Shown: one piece after another, positions 17,571 to 25,645 of the stretch | Layout of the letters: each line of letters starts with the position of its first letter | How positions within the stretch are numbered: the stretch's first letter is position 1 | Assembly: GCA_015061055.1 (NCBI GenBank) | Contig: SUXH01000011.1 | Span: 1 to 64,000, forward strand | Reading direction: 5' to 3' | DNA: 64,000 nucleotides | Origin: Bacteroidales bacterium | GTDB lineage: Bacteria; Bacteroidota; Bacteroidia; Bacteroidales; Muribaculaceae | Notes under the pieces: generated by a model | What the model was told of the DNA's origin: nothing | Seen by the model: the letters and a program-made list of their open reading frames with translations, nothing else | Databases searched by the model: none | Made by a program: the position numbers and the translations under genes

Positions 17571-18569
17571 TTATTTGCCTTTACGAATTAATATTTCTTC
17601 TTCGATGTTACGCCCATGGCGTAGCAATATTTTCCATATATAAGCTTTGATAAATCCACTACCATAGGCTCCAAGTTGAATGATACTTGTGATTACTGCA
17701 AGTGAACCTATTTTTAGGCTACGTGTAGAAATAATTGCAGTAATCCACACTGCAAATAGGTAAGCTACAAGAGGGAGTATTGTCCACCAACGCCAGAATA
17801 GTGATAAGAGGATCATAGCTACGCTTCCAACCACGAAGAGTGCGGGTAGGCAATGAACTAATTTCATTGAGCCCGGATATAATAGTTTTAATGTGATACG
17901 GGACATACCGAAAACGTAAGTTTGTCGCCAAAATTTAGGTAACGAAGTGCGTCGTTTGTGATATACGTAGGCATCTCGAATAAGTTGAATTGTGAAATTT
18001 GCTTGGCGAATACGAGTACTCATATCAATGTCTTCAGAGAACATTTCTCTAAATCCGCCTATTGTTTCCCACACTTTGCGAGAGTAGCCCATATTGAAAG
18101 ATCGAGGCACGAACTTTTCCATTTGTACTTTGCCACCACGTATGCCACCTGTGGTTAAGAATGATGTCATACTGTAATTGATTGCTTTTTGAGTATCGGT
18201 AAATGAATCATGTGCGGCGTCGGGGCCTCCGAAACAATCGGTGTAGTTTACTTTTAGTCGTTTGCTGAGTGCATCAAAGTATTCTTCGGGAATAACGCAA
18301 TCGGAATCGAAGAAGATAAAATATTGGCCACGCGCACGTTCTATACCATAATTACGTGCAATACTTCGTCCTTCGTTGCTTTTATGATAATATTGAATAT
18401 CAAGACGGTTGGCATATTTATCGGCGATGTGTTTACAAGGCTCGGTGGAACCGTCTTCCACAAGGATTACCTCGAAGTCGGTATTGGTTTGATGCGACAA
18501 ACTTTCAAGTAGATCGCTAACCTCATCGATACGGTTGTAAACAGGTACGATTACAGAGAAATATGGCAT
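17571..18569 (-). CDS. family 2 glycosyltransferase
   Basis: 332 residues. A GT-A domain at 1-225 begins 'SVIVPVYNRIDEVSDLLESL', carries the D-x-D-like 'FFDSDC' at about 111 and an 'EDIDMSTRI' acceptor-side motif at about 187. Two to three hydrophobic segments at about 235-300 make it membrane-bound. It transfers a sugar from a nucleotide sugar to a lipid, glycan or protein acceptor at the cytoplasmic membrane; the acceptor cannot be told from sequence. It is first in a probable operon with radC. Confidence 0.9.
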   Translation of the reverse strand: MPYFSVIVPVYNRIDEVSDLLESLSHQTNTDFEVILVEDGSTEPCKHIADKYANRLDIQYYHKSNEGRSIARNYGIERARGQYFIFFDSDCVIPEEYFDALSKRLKVNYTDCFGGPDAAHDSFTDTQKAINYSMTSFLTTGGIRGGKVQMEKFVPRSFNMGYSRKVWETIGGFREMFSEDIDMSTRIRQANFTIQLIRDAYVYHKRRTSLPKFWRQTYVFGMSRITLKLLYPGSMKLVHCLPALFVVGSVAMILLSLFWRWWTILPLVAYLFAVWITAIISTRSLKIGSLAVITSIIQLGAYGSGFIKAYIWKILLRHGRNIEEEILIRKGK

Positions 18570-18615
18570 AAATAGAAGTTTTCAAAGTTACATCACAAAT
18601 TTAAACAATAATTAT

Positions 18616-18650
18616 GAAAAAAAAAAGGATTGCGGTAAAAACGCAATCCT
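18616..18650 (-). terminator. terminator after alanine dehydrogenase
   Basis: Minus strand stem AGGATTGCG/CGCAATCCT followed by ten T. Confidence 0.88.
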
Positions 18651-18672
18651 AAAGTTAGTAATATATGAGTTA

Positions 18673-19788
18673 TTATGCGAGAACTTCCTCAACTGGAGTG
18701 TATTCTAATCCGAATACCTTAGCTACGGCTTCGTAAGTGGTTTTGCCTTCTACCATATTTAAACCTTTAGCTAGTGCTGGGTCGTCTTGGCAGGCTTTTT
18801 TCCATCCTTTGTCGGCTAATCGAATAGCATAAGGCAAAGTTGCATTACTAAGAGCTATAGTAGATGTGTAAGGAACTGCTCCCGGAATATTTGCTACAGC
18901 ATAGTGTACTACTCCGTCTATAATGTAAGTAGGTTCGGAATGTGTAGTCGGGTGAGAAGTTTCAAAACAACCACCTTGGTCGATCGCTACGTCAACGAGT
19001 ACTGTACCCGGCTTCATTAGCTTAAGCATATCTCTTGTGATAAGGTGTGGAGCTTTGTCGCCAGGGATAAGTACTGAACCAATGATAAGGTCGATGTGTC
19101 CGAGTTCCATATTGATGTTGTGGCTATTGCTGTAGATTGTTTTCACGTTCTTTGGTAGAACGTCAGATAGGTATCGTAAGCGTTTCAAGTTGATGTCGGT
19201 AATCATAACTTCGGCTCCCATACCTGCAGCCATAATAGCTGCTTGTGTTCCTACTGTACCTGCTCCAAGTACAAGGACTCTAGCCGGACGCACGCCCGGA
19301 ACGCCTCCCATCAACTTACCTTTGCCTCCTTGTGGCTTTTCAAGGAAACGTGCGCCTTCTTGTATTGACATACGTCCTGCTACCTCGCTCATAGGGATAA
19401 GTAATGGAAGTGAACCGTCGTCAAGTTGTACTGTTTCGTAGGCAAGGCAAACTGCTTTTTTCTGCTTCATGGCAAGCGTGAGGGTTTCGTCGCAAGCAAA
19501 GTGGAAGTAAGTGAACAGAAGTTGACCTTCCTTGATTAGCTCATATTCGGGCTCAATAGGTTCTTTTACTTTTACTATCATATCTGCGATAGCGTAGACA
19601 TCTGCGATAGTAGGTAATATTTTAGCTCCGTAATCGATGTATTCTTGGTCGGAAAATCCCGAGTTCTCTCCCGCAGTGTGTTGCACATATACAGTGTGTC
19701 CACGCTTAACAAGTTCTTTAACTCCGGCAGGTGTTAATCCTACGCGACTTTCGTTGTTTTTGATTTCTTTAGGAATACCAACTATCAT
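18673..19788 (-). CDS. ald: alanine dehydrogenase
   Basis: 371 residues, usual length. It makes pyruvate, ammonium and NADH from L-alanine reversibly. N-terminal 'GIPKEIKNNESRVGLTPAGV' region at 4-23; NAD-binding Rossmann fold with 'VLVLGAGTVGTQAA' at about 169-182; 'DVAIDQGGCFETS' at about 269-281 and 'NIPGAVPYTST' at about 298, all typical of the family. It stands alone with its own terminator; a weak -7-like box (one mismatch) lies near 19858. Confidence 0.96.
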   Translation of the reverse strand: MIVGIPKEIKNNESRVGLTPAGVKELVKRGHTVYVQHTAGENSGFSDQEYIDYGAKILPTIADVYAIADMIVKVKEPIEPEYELIKEGQLLFTYFHFACDETLTLAMKQKKAVCLAYETVQLDDGSLPLLIPMSEVAGRMSIQEGARFLEKPQGGKGKLMGGVPGVRPARVLVLGAGTVGTQAAIMAAGMGAEVMITDINLKRLRYLSDVLPKNVKTIYSNSHNINMELGHIDLIIGSVLIPGDKAPHLITRDMLKLMKPGTVLVDVAIDQGGCFETSHPTTHSEPTYIIDGVVHYAVANIPGAVPYTSTIALSNATLPYAIRLADKGWKKACQDDPALAKGLNMVEGKTTYEAVAKVFGLEYTPVEEVLA

Positions 19789-19940
19789 AATGGTAATTTT
19801 TTTAGGTGATTAATAATAAGGTTTATTGATAGATTCTATTCTTGAACCTAAAATCGTGCGAAATTTAGTAATTTTCTTTGAAAAAAGAATAAAATATAAA
19901 TATGTTTTTTAGTGTGTTTGAAAGCAGTGTTTTAGGGCAT

Positions 19941-19971
19941 AAAAAAGACGCAGGTTTTTAGCCGGCGTCTT
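19941..19971 (-). terminator. terminator after efp
   Basis: Minus strand stem AAGACGCCGG/CCTGCGTCTT with one mismatch and a seven-base loop, then a run of six T. Confidence 0.85.
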
Positions 19972-20003
19972 AATGTTATTTGTTAAAGTATTGTTTGCTT
20001 AAA

Positions 20004-20570
20004 TTAAGCTTTAACACGACCTACGTACGAACCATCTCGAGTATCAATTTCAATGGTTTCACCTTCGCCAATGAAAAGAGGTACGCGTACTGTTGCACCT
20101 GTTTCTACTGTAGCAGGTTTCAAAGTGTTTGTAGCTGTGTCTCCCTTCAGCCCCGGTTCAGTATAAGTTACCTTAAGTGTTGTTTTAACTGGCATTTCAG
20201 CATAAAGAACAGTATCAGTAGAGGCGTCAGAAACTACAGAAACTGTATCTCCTTCTTTCATGAAGTCAACTCCGGTTACAAGATCACGAGCGATAGGTAC
20301 TTGTTCGAAAGTTTCGTTATTCATAAAGATAAGGTCACCACCATCGGCATAAAGGAATTGGTGGTCACGACGTTCTACGCGCACGTCTTCAAGTTTTTCA
20401 CCGATGTTGAAGCGGCGTTCCAAAACGCGACCGTCAACAACGTCCTTAAGCTTGGTACGCATAAAGGTGTTACCTTTACCAGGCTTAACGTGTAGGAATT
20501 CAATACAGAAATAAAGGCGGCCGTCCATACGGATACATGTGCCGTTTTTGATGTCTTGAGCGTTCATCAT
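20004..20570 (-). CDS. efp: elongation factor P
   Basis: 188 residues from the ATG at 20570 (a second ATG follows directly). The much longer open frame to 20789 runs through two divergent promoters and is not coding. KOW-like N-domain with the loop '[10 protein letters not shown]', which carries the tip lysine at the position modified in many bacteria; then '[14 protein letters not shown]' and the C-terminal '[13 protein letters not shown]' signature. It relieves ribosome stalling at polyproline. Divergent from rpmH with about 195 bp between. Confidence 0.97.
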   Translation of the reverse strand: MMNAQDIKNGTCIRMDGRLYFCIEFLHVKPGKGNTFMRTKLKDVVDGRVLERRFNIGEKLEDVRVERRDHQFLYADGGDLIFMNNETFEQVPIARDLVTGVDFMKEGDTVSVVSDASTDTVLYAEMPVKTTLKVTYTEPGLKGDTATNTLKPATVETGATVRVPLFIGEGETIEIDTRDGSYVGRVKA

Positions 20571-20629
20571 AATGCTTTCTCGAAATTTATTTTTTTGAAA
20601 ATTATTGTGTTGTCGAAATAAATCGAGTG

Positions 20630-20637
20630 CAAAATTA
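20630..20637 (-). promoter_or_regulatory. -7 box of the efp promoter
   Basis: Minus strand TAATTTTG, about 60 bp upstream of the efp ATG. Confidence 0.65.
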
Positions 20638-20687
20638 ATCAGATTTAGTAAAAAACGCAAAAAAGTTGTGCTTAAAAATCGTTTACA

Positions 20688-20719
20688 TTTGGTTATTTGC
20701 GAAAAAGTGCCTAATTTTG
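20688..20719 (+). promoter_or_regulatory. rpmH promoter
   Basis: TTTG at 20688-20691, a 20-bp spacer and TAATTTTG at 20712-20719. A textbook Bacteroidetes promoter. Confidence 0.85.
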
Positions 20720-20764
20720 CAATCCGAAAGTTGAAAATAAGTAAAACAAAATAATAATAGAGTA

Positions 20765-20920
20765 ATGAAAAGAACATTCCAACCTTCAAACAGAAAGAAA
20801 GCTAATAAGCACGGTTTCCGTCTTAGAATGAAGACAGCTAATGGTCGTAAGGTATTGGCACGTCGTCGTGCAAAAGGTCGTTACAGCCTTTCAGTATCTG
20901 ATTCAGTTTACAAGAACTAA
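20765..20920 (+). CDS. rpmH: 50S ribosomal protein L34
   Basis: 51 residues, ATG to TAA. It starts [19 protein letters not shown] and continues with a strongly basic body '[14 protein letters not shown]', the family hallmark. L34 is one of the smallest large-subunit proteins and binds 23S rRNA. The gene has its own strong promoter and is divergent from efp. The C-terminal extension ([12 protein letters not shown]) is somewhat longer than in E. coli and usual in Bacteroidetes. Confidence 0.97.
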   Translation: MKRTFQPSNRKKANKHGFRLRMKTANGRKVLARRRAKGRYSLSVSDSVYKN

Positions 20921-21042
20921 TCAAATATGTATAAGCGCGTGAGCGCATTTGGCTGAGCTTTCCAAATGTTGGAGGGCGATATTTATAGCGAAAAAATACC
21001 GTTGTTATCAATAACAAGAAGATAATAACGGTTGTTTTTGTG
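20921..21042 (+). other. structured 3' region of rpmH with terminator
   Basis: After the rpmH stop comes GCGCGTGAGCGC, then a CATTTGG/CCAAATG hairpin (20946-20967 region), then a weaker terminator-like stem ACCGTTGTTAT/ATAATAACGGT ending in GTTGTTTTTG at about 21030-21040. No gene or tRNA fits here. The last stem is the likely terminator; the first hairpin has no assigned role. Confidence 0.45.
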
Positions 21043-21137
21043 TATATATACTTTTAGTGAATCTCCTAAATCGTAACAATGTTAATTATATAAGTTCCCT
21101 TTTAAGAATTTATTGTGTATTAAAAGATATTATTGCC

Positions 21138-21145
21138 TATCTTTG
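21138..21145 (+). promoter_or_regulatory. -7 box of the PIG-L deacetylase promoter
   Basis: TATCTTTG, 29 bp upstream of the ATG. Confidence 0.6.
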
Positions 21146-21174
21146 TGAAAATTATTTATTAGAAAATTATTACT

Positions 21175-21921
21175 ATGAATCGACGAGATATGCTTAAGAT
21201 GGCAGGTACAGCCATAGCCGGAGCTACGATATTAGGAGCGGAGGCTTTGGCTAAAGAATCAAACAATCAACCTAAAAGAAGAAAAGCGTTAATAATTGGA
21301 GCGCACCCTGATGATCCAGAAGGAAATGTTGGGGGTACTATGATTCGTTTGCGACAGGCTGGTTGGGACGTGATATCGGTTTATATGACACGAGGACAAG
21401 CGGGCATAAAAGGTAAATCATACGATGAAGCTGCTATGATACGTACACAAGAAGCTATTGACGCTTGTAAAATACTTGATGTGCGACCTGTGTTTATGTC
21501 GCAAATTGATGGCAATTCGGAGGTGAATAAAGAAAGATATGCAGAAATGCAAGAATTGATAGCAAAGGAGAATCCTGATATTGTGTTTACGCATTGGCCT
21601 ATTGATGGTCATCCGGATCATCGTGTTTGTTCAATCTTGGTGTATAATGCTTGGCGGAGACTTGATTATAGTTTTGAGTTGTATTATTTTGAGACGATGA
21701 ATGGTACTCAGACTCAATATTTTCAACCAACAGACTATGTGGATATATCAGAAGTTGCTGAACAAAAACATAAATCGTATTTTTGTCATGTAAGTCAAAA
21801 TACACGAAAGTCTTATGAGGGTTGGCATTGCCATTCTGAAAAATTTAGGGGGATAGAATTTCGTTGTGATAGGGCAGAAGCTTTTATACATCTTCGTCGT
21901 GATAGCAGTGATATATTTTAA
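21175..21921 (+). CDS. exported PIG-L family (LmbE-like) deacetylase
   Basis: 248 residues. The N-terminus (MNRRDMLKMAGTAIAGATIL) has a twin-arginine start and a hydrophobic core, so a Tat-like signal is possible. The catalytic domain has 'IGAHPDDPEGNVGG' at about 42-55 (zinc ligands H, D and the catalytic D) and 'THWPIDGHPDHR' at about 142-153 (third ligand H). Family members remove N-acetyl groups from GlcNAc-containing molecules. The gene is alone, convergent with the MurU-like gene, and no substrate can be assigned. Confidence 0.88.
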   Translation: MNRRDMLKMAGTAIAGATILGAEALAKESNNQPKRRKALIIGAHPDDPEGNVGGTMIRLRQAGWDVISVYMTRGQAGIKGKSYDEAAMIRTQEAIDACKILDVRPVFMSQIDGNSEVNKERYAEMQELIAKENPDIVFTHWPIDGHPDHRVCSILVYNAWRRLDYSFELYYFETMNGTQTQYFQPTDYVDISEVAEQKHKSYFCHVSQNTRKSYEGWHCHSEKFRGIEFRCDRAEAFIHLRRDSSDIF

Positions 21922-21957
21922 TTGTAGCTAGTGCATAATAAATAGAAGTTCTCCGAT

Positions 21958-22704
21958 TTATTTTTCCATCTTAGCAAAGAACGTGTTGGCAAGTGTGAGG
22001 GTTTCATGTCGACCGATATCGAACCATTCATAATCTGATGGGGTGTAACCTTGAATTTTTAAATCGTGGCATCGGTCGATATAAAAAGGAGTAATTGAGA
22101 ATTTAGCCTCATTGGTGTAGTTCTCTAACGATTTGAAAATGGTGGGAGATATAATGTGTACTCCTCCAAATGCAAATTCTTGAAAGTTCTGTGTGAAACC
22201 GGAGAAACCTTCAGGGCGAGTTTCGCCTGTCTTTTTGTTAATCCACCCTTGTAGTTGGTTGTTGCTGTCAAAAAGTAGATAGCGTTCTGTTTGCCTACTT
22301 TTTACAAGTAGTGTTGCATCGGCATTGCTTATGCAGTGATGCTTATACATAGCAGATAGATCGAGTGTGGTGAGAATGTCAGCATTATGGACGATGAAAG
22401 GTTCTCCATCGTCGAGCCATCGTCGAGCCGCAAGTATTCCTCCTCCTGTATCGAGCAGAAGTTTACGCTCATCGCTGATAATTATGTTTTGTCCGAAGTT
22501 GTTATTTTGAGTAAGGAAATTAATGATTTGTTCCCCGAAATGATGCACATTGACAACGATGTCGTGAAACCCATAATGAGCAAGGTTTTCAATCACTCGC
22601 TGTAGCATAGGTTTGCCCGATACAGGGACCATTGCTTTAGGCATATTATCGGTAAGTGGGCGTAGGCGAGTACCAAGCCCAGCTGCAAAAATCATAGCTT
22701 TCAT
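21958..22704 (-). CDS. sugar-1-phosphate nucleotidyltransferase (MurU-like)
   Basis: 248 residues. N-terminal 'MIFAAGLGTRLRPLTDNMPKAMVPVSGKPML' pyrophosphorylase signature (residues 4-34) with the G-x-G-T-R and P-K motifs, and 'HNADILTTLD' at about 104-113 for metal binding. It would make an NDP-sugar from a sugar-1-phosphate. It follows the kinase-RapZ fusion gene by 8 bp. A sugar anomeric kinase next to a nucleotidyltransferase is the arrangement of AmgK-MurU, the MurNAc recycling route of Pseudomonas, so UDP-MurNAc or a similar product is the best guess; GDP-mannose cannot be excluded. Confidence 0.82.
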   Translation of the reverse strand: MKAMIFAAGLGTRLRPLTDNMPKAMVPVSGKPMLQRVIENLAHYGFHDIVVNVHHFGEQIINFLTQNNNFGQNIIISDERKLLLDTGGGILAARRWLDDGEPFIVHNADILTTLDLSAMYKHHCISNADATLLVKSRQTERYLLFDSNNQLQGWINKKTGETRPEGFSGFTQNFQEFAFGGVHIISPTIFKSLENYTNEAKFSITPFYIDRCHDLKIQGYTPSDYEWFDIGRHETLTLANTFFAKMEK

Positions 22705-22712
22705 ACTCGTTG

Positions 22713-24146
22713 TTAGTTACGTTTAGGGCGTAAGTGTTCTTCGATGTTTTGTTCTCGATGCACGAGCTCGACACGCACATTCCATTTCTTGTGAATATGT
22801 TCGGCCATGTGTTGCGCACTATAAACAGAACGATGACGTCCACCTGTACAGCCGAAGCATACCATAAGATTGGTGAATCCACGTTCGATGTATCGTTGTA
22901 CGGATGAATCGACAAGAGCATAGGCGTGATCGAGGAATTCGAGTATACCACCGTCATCTTCGAGGTATTTTATTACACATTCGTCAAGTCCGGTAAAAGG
23001 CTTGTAGCGGTCATATTTACCCGGATTGTTGATTGCTCGACAGTCGAACACAAATCCACCACCATTGCCTGATGCATCGTTAGGAATCCCTTTCTTATAA
23101 GAAAAACTCATTACTTTTACTGTAAGAGCTTGCTTCTGCAACTCGCTAGTGAATTGTTTTAGATTGATAAGTCTATTGAGCATTTCATTAAGGTATGGAA
23201 ACTCGGTGAAAGGTGTTTCGAGAAGTTCACGTAAATTTTCGAGTGCATAAGGAACACTTTGAATAAAATAAGGTTTTTTCTCAAAATATCCACGAAAACC
23301 ATAAGCACCGAGTACTTGCAGAGTACGGAAAAGGACAAATATTCTTAGTTGAGCATAGAATTCGTCATCTTTGATATTAATGTATTGGCGTAATGCTTTA
23401 ATATATTCTTTAAGCAACTCTTGGCGTGTGCTTTCGGGAATATTGGCTTTAGCTTGCCATAAGAAAGAAGCAACATCGTAGTAGAAAGGTCCTTTACGTC
23501 CACCTTGAAAGTCGATGAAATAAGGTTCATCATTCTTAATCATCACATTGCGTGATTGAAAATCGCGGTAAAGGAATGTATTGGTGTTGTTTTTTAGCAA
23601 GCAATTGGCCATTTTTTCAAAATCATCTTCAAGTTGAGGCTCGGAAAATTCCATTCCGGTAGCCTTCAAAAAGCAATATTTGAAATAGTTCAAATCCCAT
23701 AGGATGGAACGTTTGTCTAGTTCGGGAACAGGATAGCACTTGCTGAAGTCCATACCATTGGCTCCTTCAAATTGAATCTTTGGCAGCATCTGCAAGGTTT
23801 TTACGAGCAAGTGCATTTCTTCTTCGCCAAAAACTCTTGTAAGACGTCCTTTTTCAATGGCTTTGAATAGAGCTAAGTCTCCTAAGTCCTCTTGAATATA
23901 AGCCATATTATCGCTACTTACGGCATATACTTTGGGTACAGGTAGCCCTTTTTTATGGAAATGTGAGGCCATATAAAGAAAAGCTTCGTTTTCTTCTTTG
24001 CAAGTTCCTAAAGCGCCAATAATTGATTTATTGCCTAAAAGTCGAAAATATCGACGATTAGAGCCTGATGCAGGTAATTCAATGATTTCAGTAGGCTCTT
24101 GTCCTGTGAAATCAGTATATAGTTTTGCTAAAACTTCTTTGTTCAT
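22713..24146 (-). CDS. APH-like sugar kinase fused to a RapZ C-terminal domain
   Basis: 477 residues. Residues 1-335 are an aminoglycoside-phosphotransferase-fold kinase: 'GSNRRYFRL' at 28, catalytic loop 'YRDFQSRN' at 193-200 and metal-binding 'IDFQGG' at 211. The family includes AmgK, which phosphorylates MurNAc/GlcNAc at C1. Residues 342-477 are the C-terminal domain of RapZ (old YvcJ/YhbJ): 'SFSYKKG', 'FDCRAINNP' and 'GCTGGRHRSV' at 432-441, the latter holding the residues that bind GlcN6P in E. coli RapZ. The N-terminal P-loop of RapZ is absent. It probably links amino-sugar recycling to sensing of amino-sugar phosphates; that link is an inference. Confidence 0.88.
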   Translation of the reverse strand: MNKEVLAKLYTDFTGQEPTEIIELPASGSNRRYFRLLGNKSIIGALGTCKEENEAFLYMASHFHKKGLPVPKVYAVSSDNMAYIQEDLGDLALFKAIEKGRLTRVFGEEEMHLLVKTLQMLPKIQFEGANGMDFSKCYPVPELDKRSILWDLNYFKYCFLKATGMEFSEPQLEDDFEKMANCLLKNNTNTFLYRDFQSRNVMIKNDEPYFIDFQGGRKGPFYYDVASFLWQAKANIPESTRQELLKEYIKALRQYINIKDDEFYAQLRIFVLFRTLQVLGAYGFRGYFEKKPYFIQSVPYALENLRELLETPFTEFPYLNEMLNRLINLKQFTSELQKQALTVKVMSFSYKKGIPNDASGNGGGFVFDCRAINNPGKYDRYKPFTGLDECVIKYLEDDGGILEFLDHAYALVDSSVQRYIERGFTNLMVCFGCTGGRHRSVYSAQHMAEHIHKKWNVRVELVHREQNIEEHLRPKRN

Positions 24147-24181
24147 AATTAAGAATGGTTCATTTTAAATGAATTGAATTA

Positions 24182-24189
24182 CAAATTTA
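24182..24189 (-). promoter_or_regulatory. -7 box of the kinase-RapZ/nucleotidyltransferase operon
   Basis: Minus strand TAAATTTG, 36 bp upstream of the ATG. It lies back-to-back with the hflX promoter. Confidence 0.6.
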
Positions 24190-24222
24190 GTGTAAACTTA
24201 TCGTCTTAGCAAGAAAAATGTG

Positions 24223-24230
24223 TAATTTTG
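24223..24230 (+). promoter_or_regulatory. -7 box of the hflX promoter
   Basis: TAATTTTG, giving a leader of about 85 nt before the ATG at 24324. Confidence 0.55.
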
Positions 24231-24323
24231 CAAAAGATAATGTTTTATATAAAGAAGCATAAAAAATATTGGGTAATTGTGAGTTCAATTATTTAAGTTT
24301 ATGTGTTAAAAAATAGATTTTAT

Positions 24324-25571
24324 ATGGCAAAGTCAAGAAAAGACGGAATGATTGATAATATAATCACAGAGGAACTCAGTGAGAAATCTGTGCTTGTGGG
24401 GCTTATAACTCCCCAACAAAATGAAATTAAAGCTAACGAGTATCTTGATGAGTTGGCTTTTCTTGCCGATACAGCCGGAGCTGTGGTGGTGAAGAAGTTC
24501 CTGCAACGTATAGATCAACCGAATCGTGCCACATTTGTGGGTACCGGTAAATTGCAAGAAATTCGTGAGTATGTGGAAGAAAATGAGATAGGACTTGTGA
24601 TATTTGATGATGATTTGTCGTCAAAGCAAGTGTCGAATATAGAAAAGGAATTAAAAACGAAGATTCTTGACCGTACAAGTCTTATTCTTGATATATTTGC
24701 TAAGCGTGCTCAAACTGCAAGTGCAAAAATGCAGGTTGAATTGGCTCAATACAGATATCTGTTGCCTCGATTGACCCGAATGTGGACTCACCTTGAGCGT
24801 CAGCGTGGGGGGATTGGTATGCGTGGTCCCGGTGAGACTCAGATAGAAACAGACCGTCGTATTATTCTTGATAAAATATCGCTTCTTAAACAGAAATTGA
24901 AAGAGCTTGATACACAATTCACTGTGCAACGCAAAAATAGAGGAAAACTCACACGTATTGCACTTGTGGGCTATACCAATGTGGGCAAATCAACGCTAAT
25001 GAATCTGCTGAGTAAAAGTGATGTGTTTGCTGAAAATAAGTTGTTTGCTACGCTCGATACCACTTGTCGCAAGGTGGTAATTGAAAATCTGCCTTTCTTG
25101 TTGAGTGATACAGTAGGGTTTATTCGTAAGTTGCCACACCATCTTGTGGAGTCGTTCAAAAGTACTCTTGATGAGGTGCGTGATGCCGATATTTTGGTAC
25201 ATGTGGTGGATATTTCTCATCCTCAATTTGAAGATCAGATTGAAATCGTGAACAAAACGTTGCAAGAAGTGTGCAATGCGAGCGATAAGGAAATGATTCT
25301 TGTGTTCAATAAGATAGATGCTTTTACTTATGTGAAGAAGGATGAGGACGATCTTACACCTCGCACACGAGAAAATATATCACTTGAAGAATTGAAAGAA
25401 ACTTGGATGGCGAAAATGGAGAAGAATTGCGTGTTTATTTCGGCAAAAAATAAACTGAATATTGATGAGCTTAAAACTATGTTATATGAAAAGGCTAAAG
25501 CAATACATCAAGCGCGTTTCCCATATAACGATTTCTTGTTTCAGAAATATGACGACTTGATGGAAGAATAA
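24324..25571 (+). CDS. hflX: ribosome-associated GTPase HflX
   Basis: 415 residues from the ATG at 24324 (a GTG at 24303 in frame is less likely). N-terminal HflX domain at about 25-195 with 'TFVGTGKLQEI' and the conserved 'RGGIGMRGPGETQIETDRR'-region split over 160-180; then the G domain with G1 'GYTNVGKST' at about 215, G3 'DTVGF' and G4 'NKID'. HflX splits stalled 70S ribosomes under stress in other bacteria. It is a single gene with its own promoter and a strong terminator. Confidence 0.96.
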   Translation: MAKSRKDGMIDNIITEELSEKSVLVGLITPQQNEIKANEYLDELAFLADTAGAVVVKKFLQRIDQPNRATFVGTGKLQEIREYVEENEIGLVIFDDDLSSKQVSNIEKELKTKILDRTSLILDIFAKRAQTASAKMQVELAQYRYLLPRLTRMWTHLERQRGGIGMRGPGETQIETDRRIILDKISLLKQKLKELDTQFTVQRKNRGKLTRIALVGYTNVGKSTLMNLLSKSDVFAENKLFATLDTTCRKVVIENLPFLLSDTVGFIRKLPHHLVESFKSTLDEVRDADILVHVVDISHPQFEDQIEIVNKTLQEVCNASDKEMILVFNKIDAFTYVKKDEDDLTPRTRENISLEELKETWMAKMEKNCVFISAKNKLNIDELKTMLYEKAKAIHQARFPYNDFLFQKYDDLMEE

Positions 25572-25598
25572 TAAGGGAGTATAAAAAAGGAATATAAT

Positions 25599-25642
25599 AA
25601 GAAACCAGGCTACGAATTTAAGTTTTGTAGCCTGGTTTTCTT
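25599..25642 (+). terminator. bidirectional terminator between hflX and the kinase cassette
   Basis: A 15-bp stem AAGAAACCAGGCTAC with its complement and a 14-nt loop. It lies between convergent genes and has T-rich flanks on both sides. Confidence 0.85.
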
Positions 25643-25645
25643 ATG

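Noticed and set aside
20571..20789. N-terminal extension of EF-P
   Set aside because: EF-P of normal length starts at 20570; the extension crosses two divergent promoters and the start of rpmH.
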